Notes under the pieces: generated by a model | Seen by the model: only the letters and a program-made list of their open reading frames with translations | What the model was told of the DNA's origin: nothing | Database searches by the model: none | Source: Propionispira raffinosivorans DSM 20765 | Lineage (GTDB): Bacteria; Bacillota; Negativicutes; Selenomonadales; Selenomonadaceae | DNA length: 64,000 bases | Direction of reading: 5' to 3' | NCBI RefSeq assembly: GCF_000381065.1 | Contig: NZ_KB905846.1 | Span: 1-64,000 of the forward strand | Part shown: positions 1-9,461 of the stretch, in pieces | Position numbering within the stretch: the stretch's first letter is position 1 | How the letters are laid out: each line of letters opens with the position of its first letter | Translations under genes and position numbers: made by a program

Positions 1-205
1 CCCCTATGACAATGCCGTAGCCGAAGCTACGTTCAAAATTATTAAGACAGAATTTGTTCGTAATTATCACTTTGAAAATCTTGGTGAATTAAATCAAAAA
101 CTAAAATGCTACGTCCATTGGTTTAACAGCAAAAGAATTCATTCAACATTAGGCTATTTAAGCCCAATAGACTACAAATGTGCACACCTCAAAATAACTG
201 TCTAA
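1..205 (+). mobile_element. IS3-family transposase OrfB, C-terminal end (cut by window start)
   Basis: Reading from base 2, an open frame of 67 codons ends at the TAA at 203-205. It contains the typical tail of an IS3-family DDE integrase: a DNAVAEATFK-like stretch carrying the last catalytic Glu, then a WFNSKRIHSTLGYLSP segment. The 5' part lies outside the window, so it cannot be judged whether the element is intact. The IS end should lie a few bases past the stop, but I could not define the terminal repeat. It marks the left edge of the accessory region. Confidence 0.85.
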
Positions 206-603
206 TAAAGTGTTGACATACCAGACCGTTCCTTTTCATGATCGAATTATCTACAACTCCTACAAGATTATTATTGAAGGTAGGGACTCCATGAGAAAGA
301 GAAAAGGCTGCAAGAGTAAGATAAAATACGCCCCCTCAAAGTATGATTTCCAGAGTAAGGAAGGAGCATTCACGCTATCGCATGCATACTCCTTCCTTAC
401 TCTGGAAAAGCAATAGTTAAGGGGTAATGGCCTTATAGCGCTTTAGCAAGTAAAGCCACTTATTGAAAACTACCGTCTGCCAATGATTTGCTGTGATGTG
501 GCCCTATCTGCGTGAACCTGGCCTTGTTTTGCCCACCAAGTTGGCCTCATGCCCGCCGTTTTAGTGGACTCATCTGAGCGAAATATTCACTTAAGTACGA
601 TTT
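206..603. other. Gene-free stretch between IS end and defence operon
   Basis: I see no convincing gene here. A 68-codon frame at 210-416 has no good ribosome site and is partly made of an inverted repeat. The part from about 420 to 600 is richer in G+C than the operon that follows and has short open pieces in several minus-strand frames, which looks like a decayed mobile-element remnant. That is inference only. Confidence 0.5.
347..408. repeat. 20-bp perfect inverted repeat with 22-nt loop
   Basis: Bases 347-366 (tttccagagtaaggaaggag) are the exact reverse complement of 389-408. No T-run follows on either strand, so it is not a standard intrinsic terminator. It lies between the IS end and the 3' end of the STAND gene. 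It could be an IS-associated structure, a transcription block or a target-site relic. Confidence 0.7.
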
Positions 604-3600
604 TTAGCAATGTGGCTTAAGAATATCAACATAGTAGTGATTTTCGACAATGCTATTTTCTTCATAAACATAACTTTCGCTAAATTCTGCCCTACCTTCA
701 AAGTTTGAATTTCCTGTAATAACTTGCTTTTCTCCTCTCGTCACCCATATTAATGATAGTCCATGTTGGTTAAGATACTTATCTAAAATTTCTTGATTAA
801 TAAATAAATCTCCCCCTTTGTTTTTTCCATTAATAAATGCAGATTCTAATTGGCTTAAAAATTGATTTTTACCATCCCAAACCAACTGCAAATCATCAAA
901 AAATTTTCGGCAGGGCAATAAAAGTCGACCTCCAATATCAAACGGAAGAAACGGCGAGTCTTTTTCATTGTTATAATCGTTTACTGTTGGAATTATTTTC
1001 ACAGGGATTTTATTACTTCCAAAACCACCATGAGCCTCATCATAATAATCTAAAACATTTACATAAGAGGCTGACCATGGATATTCAGCAACCCACCCTT
1101 CATAAAAACTAGAGTCTCCATGAGATAACCATTCACTATTTGGGACATCTTCTTTTATCCATTTTTTGATTTCTGCTAAATCCTCATTTTTTACTAGAAA
1201 ACTATATACATGCATCCAAACTTCTCTCATCGGATATTTTTCTAATACGTTTTCACTGAAAGAAGTGCTAAAATAGCCTTTTAACAATAAGTATTTTTGA
1301 TTGTTAAACTCTGTTTCCATAACTGTTTTTATTTCATTTTTTATATCATCTTTAGAAAACCAATCCATATATGATAGTTTGTTTGTTCTCCTAAAATCAT
1401 ATTTAAATTCTGTTCCTACGAACTCCCCATCCTCAGTGTACGGTATACAACTTAAATCTATTTTTCTTAAACCATTGCCCTGTTCTTTAGGTATTATTTC
1501 CGGTTCATCATCGTATCTATGTCGAGATTTAAATTCATAATTATCAATTATGCTTCCTAAAACTCTATACAATGCAATTTTTTGATATTTTTTACCAATT
1601 CTTTCAACACTTCCATCCCTATTCCGAAGAGCCCCATAGGTGTAATCAATATATCCATCCAATTCTTCATGCTTTTTCGAATACCCTATTTCAATTATTT
1701 CATTATAAATCATATTCCCTATTTCTTCTTTGCTAAAACCATAATCTCCTACATATTCTGGAATAGTATATATTGCAAAATCACTTTTTGTGCAATTCCA
1801 ATATAATCGAGGATATCTTTCTTTAATACGCTTTATATAATTACTGCTCATTTTTTTGACCTTCGAGCTTTCATATGGCGGCCTAAATTCATTAATATTA
1901 TATTCTAAACAACTCTTATATTGAGCAAACTCTCCTATATTTCTCAGATAATCTCTTATCATTACGTTAACAGGAAAATTTTTAGGTTGAACAAAATTCT
2001 TATAAATATATTGCGTTACTTCAACAAGTTTTTCCTTATTATTATTTAGGATAAGTGATGCATTAATAGCTCCCCAGATTCGTTCTTGAATATACTCATC
2101 ATTCACTTTTGAAAAACTATCTATCAAATAAAATATAGTTTCTGGATATATTTTTAAAAGATTTACTAGTCCTTTACTAGCTAAATCTCTTGTATAAATA
2201 TCATTTAAGCAAGTAAACCAGCCCAAAGCCAATTCCCACATTTTTACAATATCAACCTCAACCTTTGCATTCTCAATATATATAGCATTTTTAAGTAACC
2301 TATTAATTATAGTATGTTTCTCATGAGCTTTTAACATAACATATCCTAAAAATAAATCTCGATGAACCATTTGCTGCTGTTGCAGTAATCCATGTAAACA
2401 ATCTGCATTTATAGAAATATTCTTTTTTAAAGAAAGTTCAAGCATTGTCATCAAGGCATCTTTTGCGAATTCTGCTTGATATAATAATATGTTCAACACC
2501 GTTTCTTTCACAGTAATATCTATATGTTTTGATTTTCGCCACGCTAATGATTTTAACCAAATTTTCTTTCTTTCCTCTGCTCCTTCTCTAAAAAATGTTT
2601 CCAATTCCTTATCGTATTTCTCTTTATAAAGAATTGCTACAATCTCTAGTACACCTCTATAATTTGCTAAGTTTTTGAATAAATTTTCAATTTCTTCTAA
2701 CACTTCTTCATGATTTCTATCAAAAATATTCTTTGCTATAACATAGTCATAAAAACGTTCAAATGAAAAAGAAATTGTATTATCTATACCGCTACTTTCC
2801 TTAAGTATATGTTCAGCGATAAGTTCATCTAATAATTGCTTCGACAAACTACTATCGGTTATACCTTTATTTTGAAGTTCACATGTAATTGATTCTTTAA
2901 TTTTACTCCAGCTTAATGCATTTGTTTTTTCTCTATACATATTCTTTCCTATTATATCAATGCATCCCAAAATTATATTTTCTCTAGGAGAAATATAATC
3001 TGAAAATTTTTTGGAGATTTTTTCATTTTTAACTCTTAAAAATCGCTCTATTAAATCTCCAAATCCATCAATGTCTAAAACTTGTTCGGCTTCTTTTGTA
3101 TCAACTAATGTTTCACAATATAATTTTAAGAATAGTGGATTTGTATACTCTACCTGCATTTTATCCGCTGATGGTATCTTTAAATCATAATATTTGAAAA
3201 ACGCCTCAATGGCCTGAGACTCCACACCTACAAATCCGGTATGTTCTATTTGTACAAACTTACTAATAATTTCTTCACTTAATACTTCAGACAAATAAAT
3301 TGTTCTACATGTGATGATGAGTTTTATATTTTTATATTTTTTTATATCTTCTATCAAGGAGTTTAAATAGCTATTCCAGTAAGTTTTGTCTGTAGTCTCA
3401 TTCAATGCGTCTATGCATATAATTATCGGGGTTCCCAATCTATCGCCTACTAAATCCAGATAGTACAACAATTCATCAAAATTAACCTCTTTCAATGAAA
3501 GCTTCTCCAAAATGGTTTCTTCAGGGGACATATTTTTGAAATATTGCCCAAAAAACAGTAAACTTGGTGTTCCTTCTTGTATATTATGCCAAACTAAATC

Positions 3601-4887
3601 ACACATACTATGAGTTTTCCCTATCCCCCCTTTTCCAGAAAGCAATAGGTTATTTGAAAAATATAGTTTTACTGGATTTGTTCGAAAAGATTCTATTACT
3701 TTCTTCAATATAACGATCATTTCTTTTATTGTGTCCAAGTTAGCACAAGGAAATTCACATTGATATGCCGCCATCCATCCACGCCAATTTTGATTATTAT
3801 AAGTACCAACACCATTTTTAGATTCAAAAATTTCAACTTCTCTTGCAAAAACACTCTCTAGTTCTTTAATTAAATCATTTATCACTGTATCTAAATTCTC
3901 AAAAAAGCTGGCCGCTTCAAACGAAATACCCTCTTGTACAATTTTACGAAACTGTCCTAATGATTCTCTAATAAATTTTTTCGAGCCTTCTATCGCCATA
4001 TATGATTCTTGGCTAAATAACATTGCCTTTGTGTAACGCTCTTCTTCAAAACACGCGGCTAATCTTTTAGGATACTCTTCTAGTTTTTCAATTAATGCCT
4101 TAAAATTATCTATTATCATTTTTTCTTGGGAAAATATCATTAAATCATTGAGTGTTTTATTTTCAATAGTTAACTCTTTAGTATAGCGTGGACCTGCAAT
4201 TCTGGTAGCTTCTTCAATATGCGTTTGAAAAAAATTAAAATTGAGTTTCTCTTCTAAACTTATATTTTTTGCAAAAGTAACTTTCTTAAGCTCTTTTTCT
4301 TCAGTTGTTTGTACAAATTTAGGAAAGCTTTCTTTTATTCGTTTGAAGGAAATACCATATAACTGTTCACTTGTTTCTTGTTGCAAAACTATCCCTACAA
4401 TAAATCCATTGATTACTATTGGTGCTCCAGATAAACCTTTATAGCTCTGTAGTTTATCGATCTTATCAACATTTAACACAAAATCTATACTTCTTGCTTC
4501 CGCATCCGAAGCTACTGTACCCTTTATTTCTATGCCTTCAACACGTTCTTTAGGATATCCATAAATAGCGTAATTTAAGCCAACAGTAGCGGACGTTGGA
4601 ATTACTATTTTAGTAAAAGTAGTATCTAACACTTCATCTTCTAGACAAATAAAAACGCAATCGATATTTTTCTCATAAGCTTGTTTTAGATTTAGCGTCT
4701 TTCCCCTAACTGTTTTTCCACGACCAATATCAACGGATACCCATTTTTCGTCCACTTCATCTTGAAGTGGACTTATTAAGTTATGTCTTGCAGTAATAAA
4801 GCATTTTGCATCTATCAAAAAACCTGAACCAACAAACACTTCATTTTCAGTAATTTTCCCTGTAAATTCAGATATATCAAGTTTCAT
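604..4887 (-). CDS. Trypsin-like protease / STAND NTPase (Avs1B-like antiphage protein)
   Basis: A 1427-residue multidomain protein. Residues 1-190 look like a trypsin-fold protease: GSGFLI, then TARH with His35, NIDCVF with Asp76, and GLSGAP with Ser153, giving a complete His-Asp-Ser set. The middle is a STAND/NACHT-type NTPase with Walker A GKGGIGKT at 418-425, Walker B around IIICIDALNE (Asp493) and a TCRT motif near 528. The remaining ~800 residues are helix-rich and unassigned, where STAND sensors usually carry their ligand-binding repeats. In known Avs proteins this part senses a phage protein and the NTPase oligomerises to switch on the effector; here that is inference. The start is supported by a GAGAGGAAG ribosome site inside the end of the upstream MBL gene, 3 bases away, so translation is probably coupled. 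The base composition is more A+T-rich than the core genes, fitting transfer. Confidence 0.8.
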   Translation of the reverse strand: MKLDISEFTGKITENEVFVGSGFLIDAKCFITARHNLISPLQDEVDEKWVSVDIGRGKTVRGKTLNLKQAYEKNIDCVFICLEDEVLDTTFTKIVIPTSATVGLNYAIYGYPKERVEGIEIKGTVASDAEARSIDFVLNVDKIDKLQSYKGLSGAPIVINGFIVGIVLQQETSEQLYGISFKRIKESFPKFVQTTEEKELKKVTFAKNISLEEKLNFNFFQTHIEEATRIAGPRYTKELTIENKTLNDLMIFSQEKMIIDNFKALIEKLEEYPKRLAACFEEERYTKAMLFSQESYMAIEGSKKFIRESLGQFRKIVQEGISFEAASFFENLDTVINDLIKELESVFAREVEIFESKNGVGTYNNQNWRGWMAAYQCEFPCANLDTIKEMIVILKKVIESFRTNPVKLYFSNNLLLSGKGGIGKTHSMCDLVWHNIQEGTPSLLFFGQYFKNMSPEETILEKLSLKEVNFDELLYYLDLVGDRLGTPIIICIDALNETTDKTYWNSYLNSLIEDIKKYKNIKLIITCRTIYLSEVLSEEIISKFVQIEHTGFVGVESQAIEAFFKYYDLKIPSADKMQVEYTNPLFLKLYCETLVDTKEAEQVLDIDGFGDLIERFLRVKNEKISKKFSDYISPRENIILGCIDIIGKNMYREKTNALSWSKIKESITCELQNKGITDSSLSKQLLDELIAEHILKESSGIDNTISFSFERFYDYVIAKNIFDRNHEEVLEEIENLFKNLANYRGVLEIVAILYKEKYDKELETFFREGAEERKKIWLKSLAWRKSKHIDITVKETVLNILLYQAEFAKDALMTMLELSLKKNISINADCLHGLLQQQQMVHRDLFLGYVMLKAHEKHTIINRLLKNAIYIENAKVEVDIVKMWELALGWFTCLNDIYTRDLASKGLVNLLKIYPETIFYLIDSFSKVNDEYIQERIWGAINASLILNNNKEKLVEVTQYIYKNFVQPKNFPVNVMIRDYLRNIGEFAQYKSCLEYNINEFRPPYESSKVKKMSSNYIKRIKERYPRLYWNCTKSDFAIYTIPEYVGDYGFSKEEIGNMIYNEIIEIGYSKKHEELDGYIDYTYGALRNRDGSVERIGKKYQKIALYRVLGSIIDNYEFKSRHRYDDEPEIIPKEQGNGLRKIDLSCIPYTEDGEFVGTEFKYDFRRTNKLSYMDWFSKDDIKNEIKTVMETEFNNQKYLLLKGYFSTSFSENVLEKYPMREVWMHVYSFLVKNEDLAEIKKWIKEDVPNSEWLSHGDSSFYEGWVAEYPWSASYVNVLDYYDEAHGGFGSNKIPVKIIPTVNDYNNEKDSPFLPFDIGGRLLLPCRKFFDDLQLVWDGKNQFLSQLESAFINGKNKGGDLFINQEILDKYLNQHGLSLIWVTRGEKQVITGNSNFEGRAEFSESYVYEENSIVENHYYVDILKPHC

Positions 4888-4890
4888 GTT

Positions 4891-6093
4891 TTAATACTTC
4901 CTCTCAATAATATTAGTTCCAGTTCCAAAAATAGTTTTGTATCTATATTTCTGCTTCCAACTTTCATTTAAAATAAAATTCGCTTGCTTAACTGGATAAT
5001 TAAACGTCATTATTTTATCAATCACTTTACTTTTTAAAATGATATTAGCAATAACATCCATATCTGGATGCCCAAATTTTTCAGAATTTGACGAAACAAT
5101 GTATTCTTTTGATTTTATACATTCTATAAAATCATTACTAATATTATAGCAACTCCCATGATGTGGCAATTTTATAAGATCAAATATTACGTCGTTTCCG
5201 TATGCTTTTAGTAAGCTTTGAATAATTTTACATTCATTTTCTTCTTTAACCACTGAATCTCCCATAAACAATAGTTTTTTTCCGTATGCTTCTAAGACAA
5301 ATACAATTGAACTATTATTTACAATTGATGTATCAACTTTTTCTAAATCACTTTTATAATTTTCTAAGCAATCCATTGCAGAAATATCGATTCTATTTTT
5401 TTCATAATACCTTTTTATTCTAGAAATCAAAAACTCAAATGAGGAAACCATTTTTGTTTTGTTAGCAATGCTAAATTGAAAGCCTTTTGCTGCTAATTCA
5501 TTAAGCCATTCTTTTTCTAATTCGCATAAGGTTTCTGGACATGGACTAATAATGTTAATTTTGATATTTTCAGAAACATTTATCACACCTAATCGATTAG
5601 TAATTGGCCCTCCTGATGAAACTATGTTTTGATTGTATCTTCCATATTCAATTAGGCTTGAAAAAGCTACTCCTTCAACTGGGCCAACGTCTTCCTTCTT
5701 AGCAAATTCATCTTCATAACCTTTTCTATTTATTTCATCTATTATTGTTACATCATCTTTTAACGGTATGTTTTTTGAATCTAAATAAAACCTATTTACA
5801 ATTTGCTCAAAACCATTAAACCATATATTTTCAACATCTATAAATTTTTTAATGTTATTTTCTCTTAAAAATGCAATTAACCCATTAATATGGTCCGCAT
5901 CAATATGTGTGCATATCATTAAATCAATTTTTTGATTTTGAGTTGCAATACTTCTCAACTCATTCCTCAAAAATTTTTCATATGTTATTCCTAGTCCACC
6001 ATCTATTAATACATTGAATGTCCTACCATCATCTTTTACTGATAATAAAAAGCAATCACCATATTGTGCAGGAAGTATTTTAAGATTAATCAT
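4891..6093 (-). CDS. Metallo-beta-lactamase-fold protein (ComEC-like type; Avs1A-like)
   Basis: A 400-residue protein with the metal-binding motif CTHIDADHINGL near residue 62, an LLFMGDS segment and an LPHHGS motif. These are the hallmarks of the ComEC/Rec2-type metallo-beta-lactamase branch, which includes nucleases and phosphodiesterases. No transmembrane segments are seen, so it is a soluble enzyme and not a DNA-uptake channel. It is the first gene of a two-gene operon with the protease-STAND protein. An MBL protein before a protease-STAND protein is the AVAST type I arrangement as I know it. The start has a TAGGAG site seven bases upstream. The substrate is unknown. Confidence 0.78.
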   Translation of the reverse strand: MINLKILPAQYGDCFLLSVKDDGRTFNVLIDGGLGITYEKFLRNELRSIATQNQKIDLMICTHIDADHINGLIAFLRENNIKKFIDVENIWFNGFEQIVNRFYLDSKNIPLKDDVTIIDEINRKGYEDEFAKKEDVGPVEGVAFSSLIEYGRYNQNIVSSGGPITNRLGVINVSENIKINIISPCPETLCELEKEWLNELAAKGFQFSIANKTKMVSSFEFLISRIKRYYEKNRIDISAMDCLENYKSDLEKVDTSIVNNSSIVFVLEAYGKKLLFMGDSVVKEENECKIIQSLLKAYGNDVIFDLIKLPHHGSCYNISNDFIECIKSKEYIVSSNSEKFGHPDMDVIANIILKSKVIDKIMTFNYPVKQANFILNESWKQKYRYKTIFGTGTNIIERKY

Positions 6094-6210
6094 TATTGCG
6101 CTCCTAAAATTATTAATAATTAAATAATTAATATTGCCTTTACTTTATTTTACCATTGGGGCTTGGGCTATGTCGTATTAAATAAATTTTTAAAAAACTT
6201 TTTTTATAGA

Positions 6211-6270
6211 TAGAGACCACTTCCACAGATCCAAACTATACTATCCTTGGAAGTGATCTCTATATTTTTT
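6211..6270 (+). terminator. Hairpin with T-run on the plus strand
   Basis: Arms 6211-6225 and 6248-6262 pair over 15 bp with one G-T wobble around a 22-nt loop, followed by six T at 6265-6270. The T-run sits on the plus strand, while both neighbours are on the minus strand. It may stop antisense transcripts, or act as a poor terminator behind the DUF5710 gene. Confidence 0.45.
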
Positions 6271-6283
6271 ATATAAACATAAT

Positions 6284-7045
6284 TTATTTTATAGAGAAAT
6301 ATGTACCTGAAGAGAGGTTAAGAATTTCATCTAAAGAAATTACAGGTTCTGATTCTAATTCTACTTTATTGGTATGAATATCTAAACGATAAATTGGAGC
6401 ACATTTTTTTATATACATATCTTCAGAACCAAAGGTAATTTCTGCATATACTGGTAAATCATAAGGCAGAAAGATTTGGTATAGCTTTAATTGTGCTGCA
6501 GCTTTTGCAGAATCAATATAAAAAGGACTCTCCGGCTCATCAAATAAGAAATGATTTCCCTGAAGTTTACCACAACGATGGCAATGATTCGCCAGATAAC
6601 TACACCCACGAAAATTTGAATAACCCATATGATAATGAAAATGTTGCTCCAAATACTTTAATAAACTTTCTGGAATTGGAGAAAATGCAGGCATTATATG
6701 AATTTCATTATCAAATTCAACTGATTCAGTCTCACTTTGATTAAGTAAGTTATTATCTTCGTCATAATAACTTTCGTAATCAAGGCAAAAAGAGCGTTCT
6801 ACACCAAAGCAAATAACAGGAGTTTCCTGCCGACATTTATAGCAGATTTGTTTACTTTCCACAATGTATATATAATCACAAAGAAATTCTATTTCTCCAT
6901 TATTAGTTTTGTTAAGAATCCATTTTAAAAACTTATAATAATCAGAACGATTCTTTACATACCAGCGTTTTATTTCAGGATTCCATTTAGCACCTAAAGC
7001 CTTTACAGTATCTTTTTCCCCATAAGGAACATCTAAAAGCAACAT
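6284..7045 (-). CDS. DUF5710 domain protein with zinc-ribbon-like cysteine pairs
   Basis: About 253 residues. The N-terminal ~45 residues (LLLDVPYGEKDTVKALGAKW, then RWYV) match DUF5710, a small domain often found on proteins of plasmids and conjugative elements and thought to bind nucleic acid. Further on are CYKC and CHRC pairs that could hold zinc. The second ATG was chosen because the AGGAGG site lies seven bases before it but only one base before the first ATG at 7051. Its function is unknown. It sits between the Avs1-like operon and a CoiA-like gene, all in the same direction. Confidence 0.65.
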   Translation of the reverse strand: MLLLDVPYGEKDTVKALGAKWNPEIKRWYVKNRSDYYKFLKWILNKTNNGEIEFLCDYIYIVESKQICYKCRQETPVICFGVERSFCLDYESYYDEDNNLLNQSETESVEFDNEIHIMPAFSPIPESLLKYLEQHFHYHMGYSNFRGCSYLANHCHRCGKLQGNHFLFDEPESPFYIDSAKAAAQLKLYQIFLPYDLPVYAEITFGSEDMYIKKCAPIYRLDIHTNKVELESEPVISLDEILNLSSGTYFSIK

Positions 7046-7107
7046 ATACATTCCTCCTACTTAGTAAAATCAATATCCTACGTAACAAGACTTTGAAAAT
7101 TTGTTAA

Positions 7108-8133
7108 TCATGATTTTATGATAATTTCACCTGTCTCTTTATCAATATTTACTGTAAATCTACAATGCGGATAATTGTCACAGCCCCAAAACTCTCCATA
7201 TCTCCCCATACGCTCTACAAGTTTCCCTCCACAATTGGGGCAAATTCTCTTTGAAAAACAATCATATCTTTCATCGTCAGCTTTATTCATATAAAACAGC
7301 TTTCGCTCTTCCATATTTTTTCGAAAATCTTCCATCTCCGCTATCCCAGCTTCTGCTGAGCAAAAAATCTTATCTTCTGCTGCAGAGATACAAAATTCAC
7401 ACCCACAACAATCATCTATAAAATTAGCATATGGCTTGCCATGCCATTTCCGTCTGCTCATTGGACAATAATCTACATGTTCAGTATATCCACGAGAAAT
7501 AATTGGCATAGGCTTAGCTACGCTTATAAACTTTTGTAGACATTCTTTTTCAAAGCTATTGTAAATCCATTTTTTCTGTTCTGAATCTTCGAAGATAATT
7601 TTTCCCAAATCCTCTTTTTCTAAACTTTGCTTATAAGCACTTAAGTCTATTTCTATTGTTGATATTCCACTATTTTTTATTTTCAATGTCTTATCTGTAT
7701 CAACAGCATGTGTAACATAAATTTCTACATATATTTTTTTCTGATCACTAATCAAAACAACATCTGGAATAATACTTTCCTGCCGCTGCTCTAAAAGCAC
7801 TTGATCAACCTTGATTTCCTTTGCTTTCGAAAGCAATATTCTTTCCCTACCGCTTCCTGGAAAATTAAGATAGACAGCTGGAATCATAATTTTTTTATGT
7901 TCCATTATCATTTGTTTTGCTGCTAAATGCCATGATGTTTCATATCCATATTTACATTCTTCTGAGTCATAATGTGCAAAATGATGCATCATAACTTTTC
8001 CTTTTTTGGCGATCAATTTTCCATTACAAGCCGGACAGAAACATTCACATTTTAACCCATTAGAAACATTTGATATATGTACCAGATTTCCATTCTGTAG
8101 AGCATAAATCATATGAAACTGTTTTACGAACAT
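7108..8133 (-). CDS. CoiA-like protein with C-terminal topoisomerase-type zinc finger
   Basis: A 341-residue protein. Residues 1-60 have a CECFCPAC zinc motif and the HFAH motif typical of CoiA-like proteins. The core has PDVVL (Asp124) and YVEIYVTH (Glu137), matching the PD-(D/E)XK-like nuclease pattern of that family. The C-terminus, about 297-325, is a CPNCGGKL...FWGCDNYPHC zinc finger as in type I topoisomerases. CoiA itself works in natural competence, but relatives are common on mobile elements as presumed nucleases. A role in DNA processing is inference. The start has an AAAGGA site ten bases upstream. Confidence 0.72.
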   Translation of the reverse strand: MFVKQFHMIYALQNGNLVHISNVSNGLKCECFCPACNGKLIAKKGKVMMHHFAHYDSEECKYGYETSWHLAAKQMIMEHKKIMIPAVYLNFPGSGRERILLSKAKEIKVDQVLLEQRQESIIPDVVLISDQKKIYVEIYVTHAVDTDKTLKIKNSGISTIEIDLSAYKQSLEKEDLGKIIFEDSEQKKWIYNSFEKECLQKFISVAKPMPIISRGYTEHVDYCPMSRRKWHGKPYANFIDDCCGCEFCISAAEDKIFCSAEAGIAEMEDFRKNMEERKLFYMNKADDERYDCFSKRICPNCGGKLVERMGRYGEFWGCDNYPHCRFTVNIDKETGEIIIKS

Positions 8134-8163
8134 ATTTACAGATTCCTTTCCTATTTTTATAAA

Positions 8164-9336
8164 TTATCCAATATAATTTAGTGTTCGAAAAAAATCCGTC
8201 ATTTCACCAACGGATTGATATCGCTTTTCTTTATCAGGAAACATTCCCTTTTTAACAAATTCTCTAAGAGAGGTATTTTTTATTTCGCCTGTATTTAATT
8301 TGCCTGTCATAATAAAATAAACCAACAATGTTAAAGCATAGGTTTCATGAACCATGCTATAATTCTGAAAACCTTCTAGTCGTAATGTTGGATCATTAAA
8401 CGAACCTTTAAATTCAGTACCAGCTGTTGTTAATGTGCTATCAGGACGTTTGACTAAGCCAAAATCAGCAATCTTAACAACAGGAACATCATCATATAAT
8501 TTTAATAAAATATTATTATGACTAATATCCCTGTGCAATCGCTCTTTTAAGTGAATATATTGAAACGCACGCAATACTTGATTTACAATACCCTTACGTT
8601 GCACTATATCTAACTTATTATTATTTTGCTTGATATATCTTTCTAATGTACAGTCCATAAATTCCATAATATATTCATTGGCTATTTCGTCATAACGATA
8701 AACCTTGACTATATATGGAGAATTCAACCTTTGCATTTCTTCAAATTCTTGTTTAAATCTTGCCACCTCTTTATCATTCAACTCTTTCTTAGCACGTTTT
8801 AAAACAAACCAGGTTTGATAAAATGGATCTTGATATTTAAATACTTTTGCATACGATCCCTCTCCAACTAACCGTAATGAAAATGTTTTTACATCACTAG
8901 ACCTTTCTACGGTTACAGAATCTACAAGAGTAAAAATTGGCAAACTATAATACAGTTCAACTTTTTCCATATGCGAAGGAATTTCACTTCCTCCACTCCC
9001 TTTAAGAAATTTTTGTGATTTCTCAATCAGGTCTGCATAATATGAATCAAAATCAAATGCAAATTTACTATCTTTTAAAGTTCTTTGCAAACCAGTAGAA
9101 ATATCAATGGCACGCAACAGTTCTCTACTAGGAGCAGCCAAAAAATGCGCTGTATATTCATTTGTAGGAAGTCTATCATTCATTGCCTTATATGTAGAAA
9201 TAAAAATACTATGTAATGTTGAAAGAATTCCTTTCAATTTGTTATGTTCAATATTATGATATAAGTCTTGATACTCAATATTAATATCCGATTGCAATTC
9301 GCGGTATTGCATTTCAATATAATTTTCTATATTCAA
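8164..9336 (-). CDS. Serine/threonine protein kinase-like protein
   Basis: About 390 residues. The C-terminal half is a Hanks-type kinase domain. Counting from the furthest upstream GTG (9345), there is a glycine-rich loop GEGSYAKV at 161-168, a Lys at 183 (VLKRA), HRDISHNN at 271-278 and DFG at 294-296. All key catalytic residues are present, so activity is likely. The activation segment has no clear APE motif. The N-terminal ~155 residues match nothing I recognise and may be a sensor. No membrane segment is seen. I chose TTG at 9336 because GGAAG lies eight bases before it; GTG at 9345 and ATG at 9312 are alternatives. Solo kinases beside defence genes occur in several antiphage systems, but a link here is inference. 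Confidence 0.78.
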   Translation of the reverse strand: MNIENYIEMQYRELQSDINIEYQDLYHNIEHNKLKGILSTLHSIFISTYKAMNDRLPTNEYTAHFLAAPSRELLRAIDISTGLQRTLKDSKFAFDFDSYYADLIEKSQKFLKGSGGSEIPSHMEKVELYYSLPIFTLVDSVTVERSSDVKTFSLRLVGEGSYAKVFKYQDPFYQTWFVLKRAKKELNDKEVARFKQEFEEMQRLNSPYIVKVYRYDEIANEYIMEFMDCTLERYIKQNNNKLDIVQRKGIVNQVLRAFQYIHLKERLHRDISHNNILLKLYDDVPVVKIADFGLVKRPDSTLTTAGTEFKGSFNDPTLRLEGFQNYSMVHETYALTLLVYFIMTGKLNTGEIKNTSLREFVKKGMFPDKEKRYQSVGEMTDFFRTLNYIG

Positions 9337-9396
9337 TATAATCACTTCCTAAATCTTTTTACTGTAATATTATACCACCATAAAACATTTAATTTT

Positions 9397-9451
9397 ATAC
9401 AACCTAAAAAGATCTATCACATTAAATGCGACAGATCCTTTTAGTTTGTAT
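9397..9451 (-). terminator. Probable terminator behind the coiled-coil gene
   Basis: Arms 9397-9418 and 9430-9451 pair with a few mismatches around an 11-nt loop. On the minus strand a run of five T lies in the descending arm. It follows the stop of the gene at 9462 and precedes the kinase gene, so the two probably belong to separate transcription units. Confidence 0.55.
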
Positions 9452-9461
9452 AAAACGTTAA

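Noticed and set aside
210..416. 68-codon open frame after the IS end
   Set aside because: No proper ribosome site, and a large part is made by the 20-bp inverted repeat; the product resembles nothing known.
563..576. GACTCATCTGAGC resembles GACTCGTCTGGGC in the rlmD 3' end (about 16146), a possible attachment-site pair
   Set aside because: Only 11 of 13 bases match; a match this good is not rare by chance between two such regions, and there is no integrase nearby.
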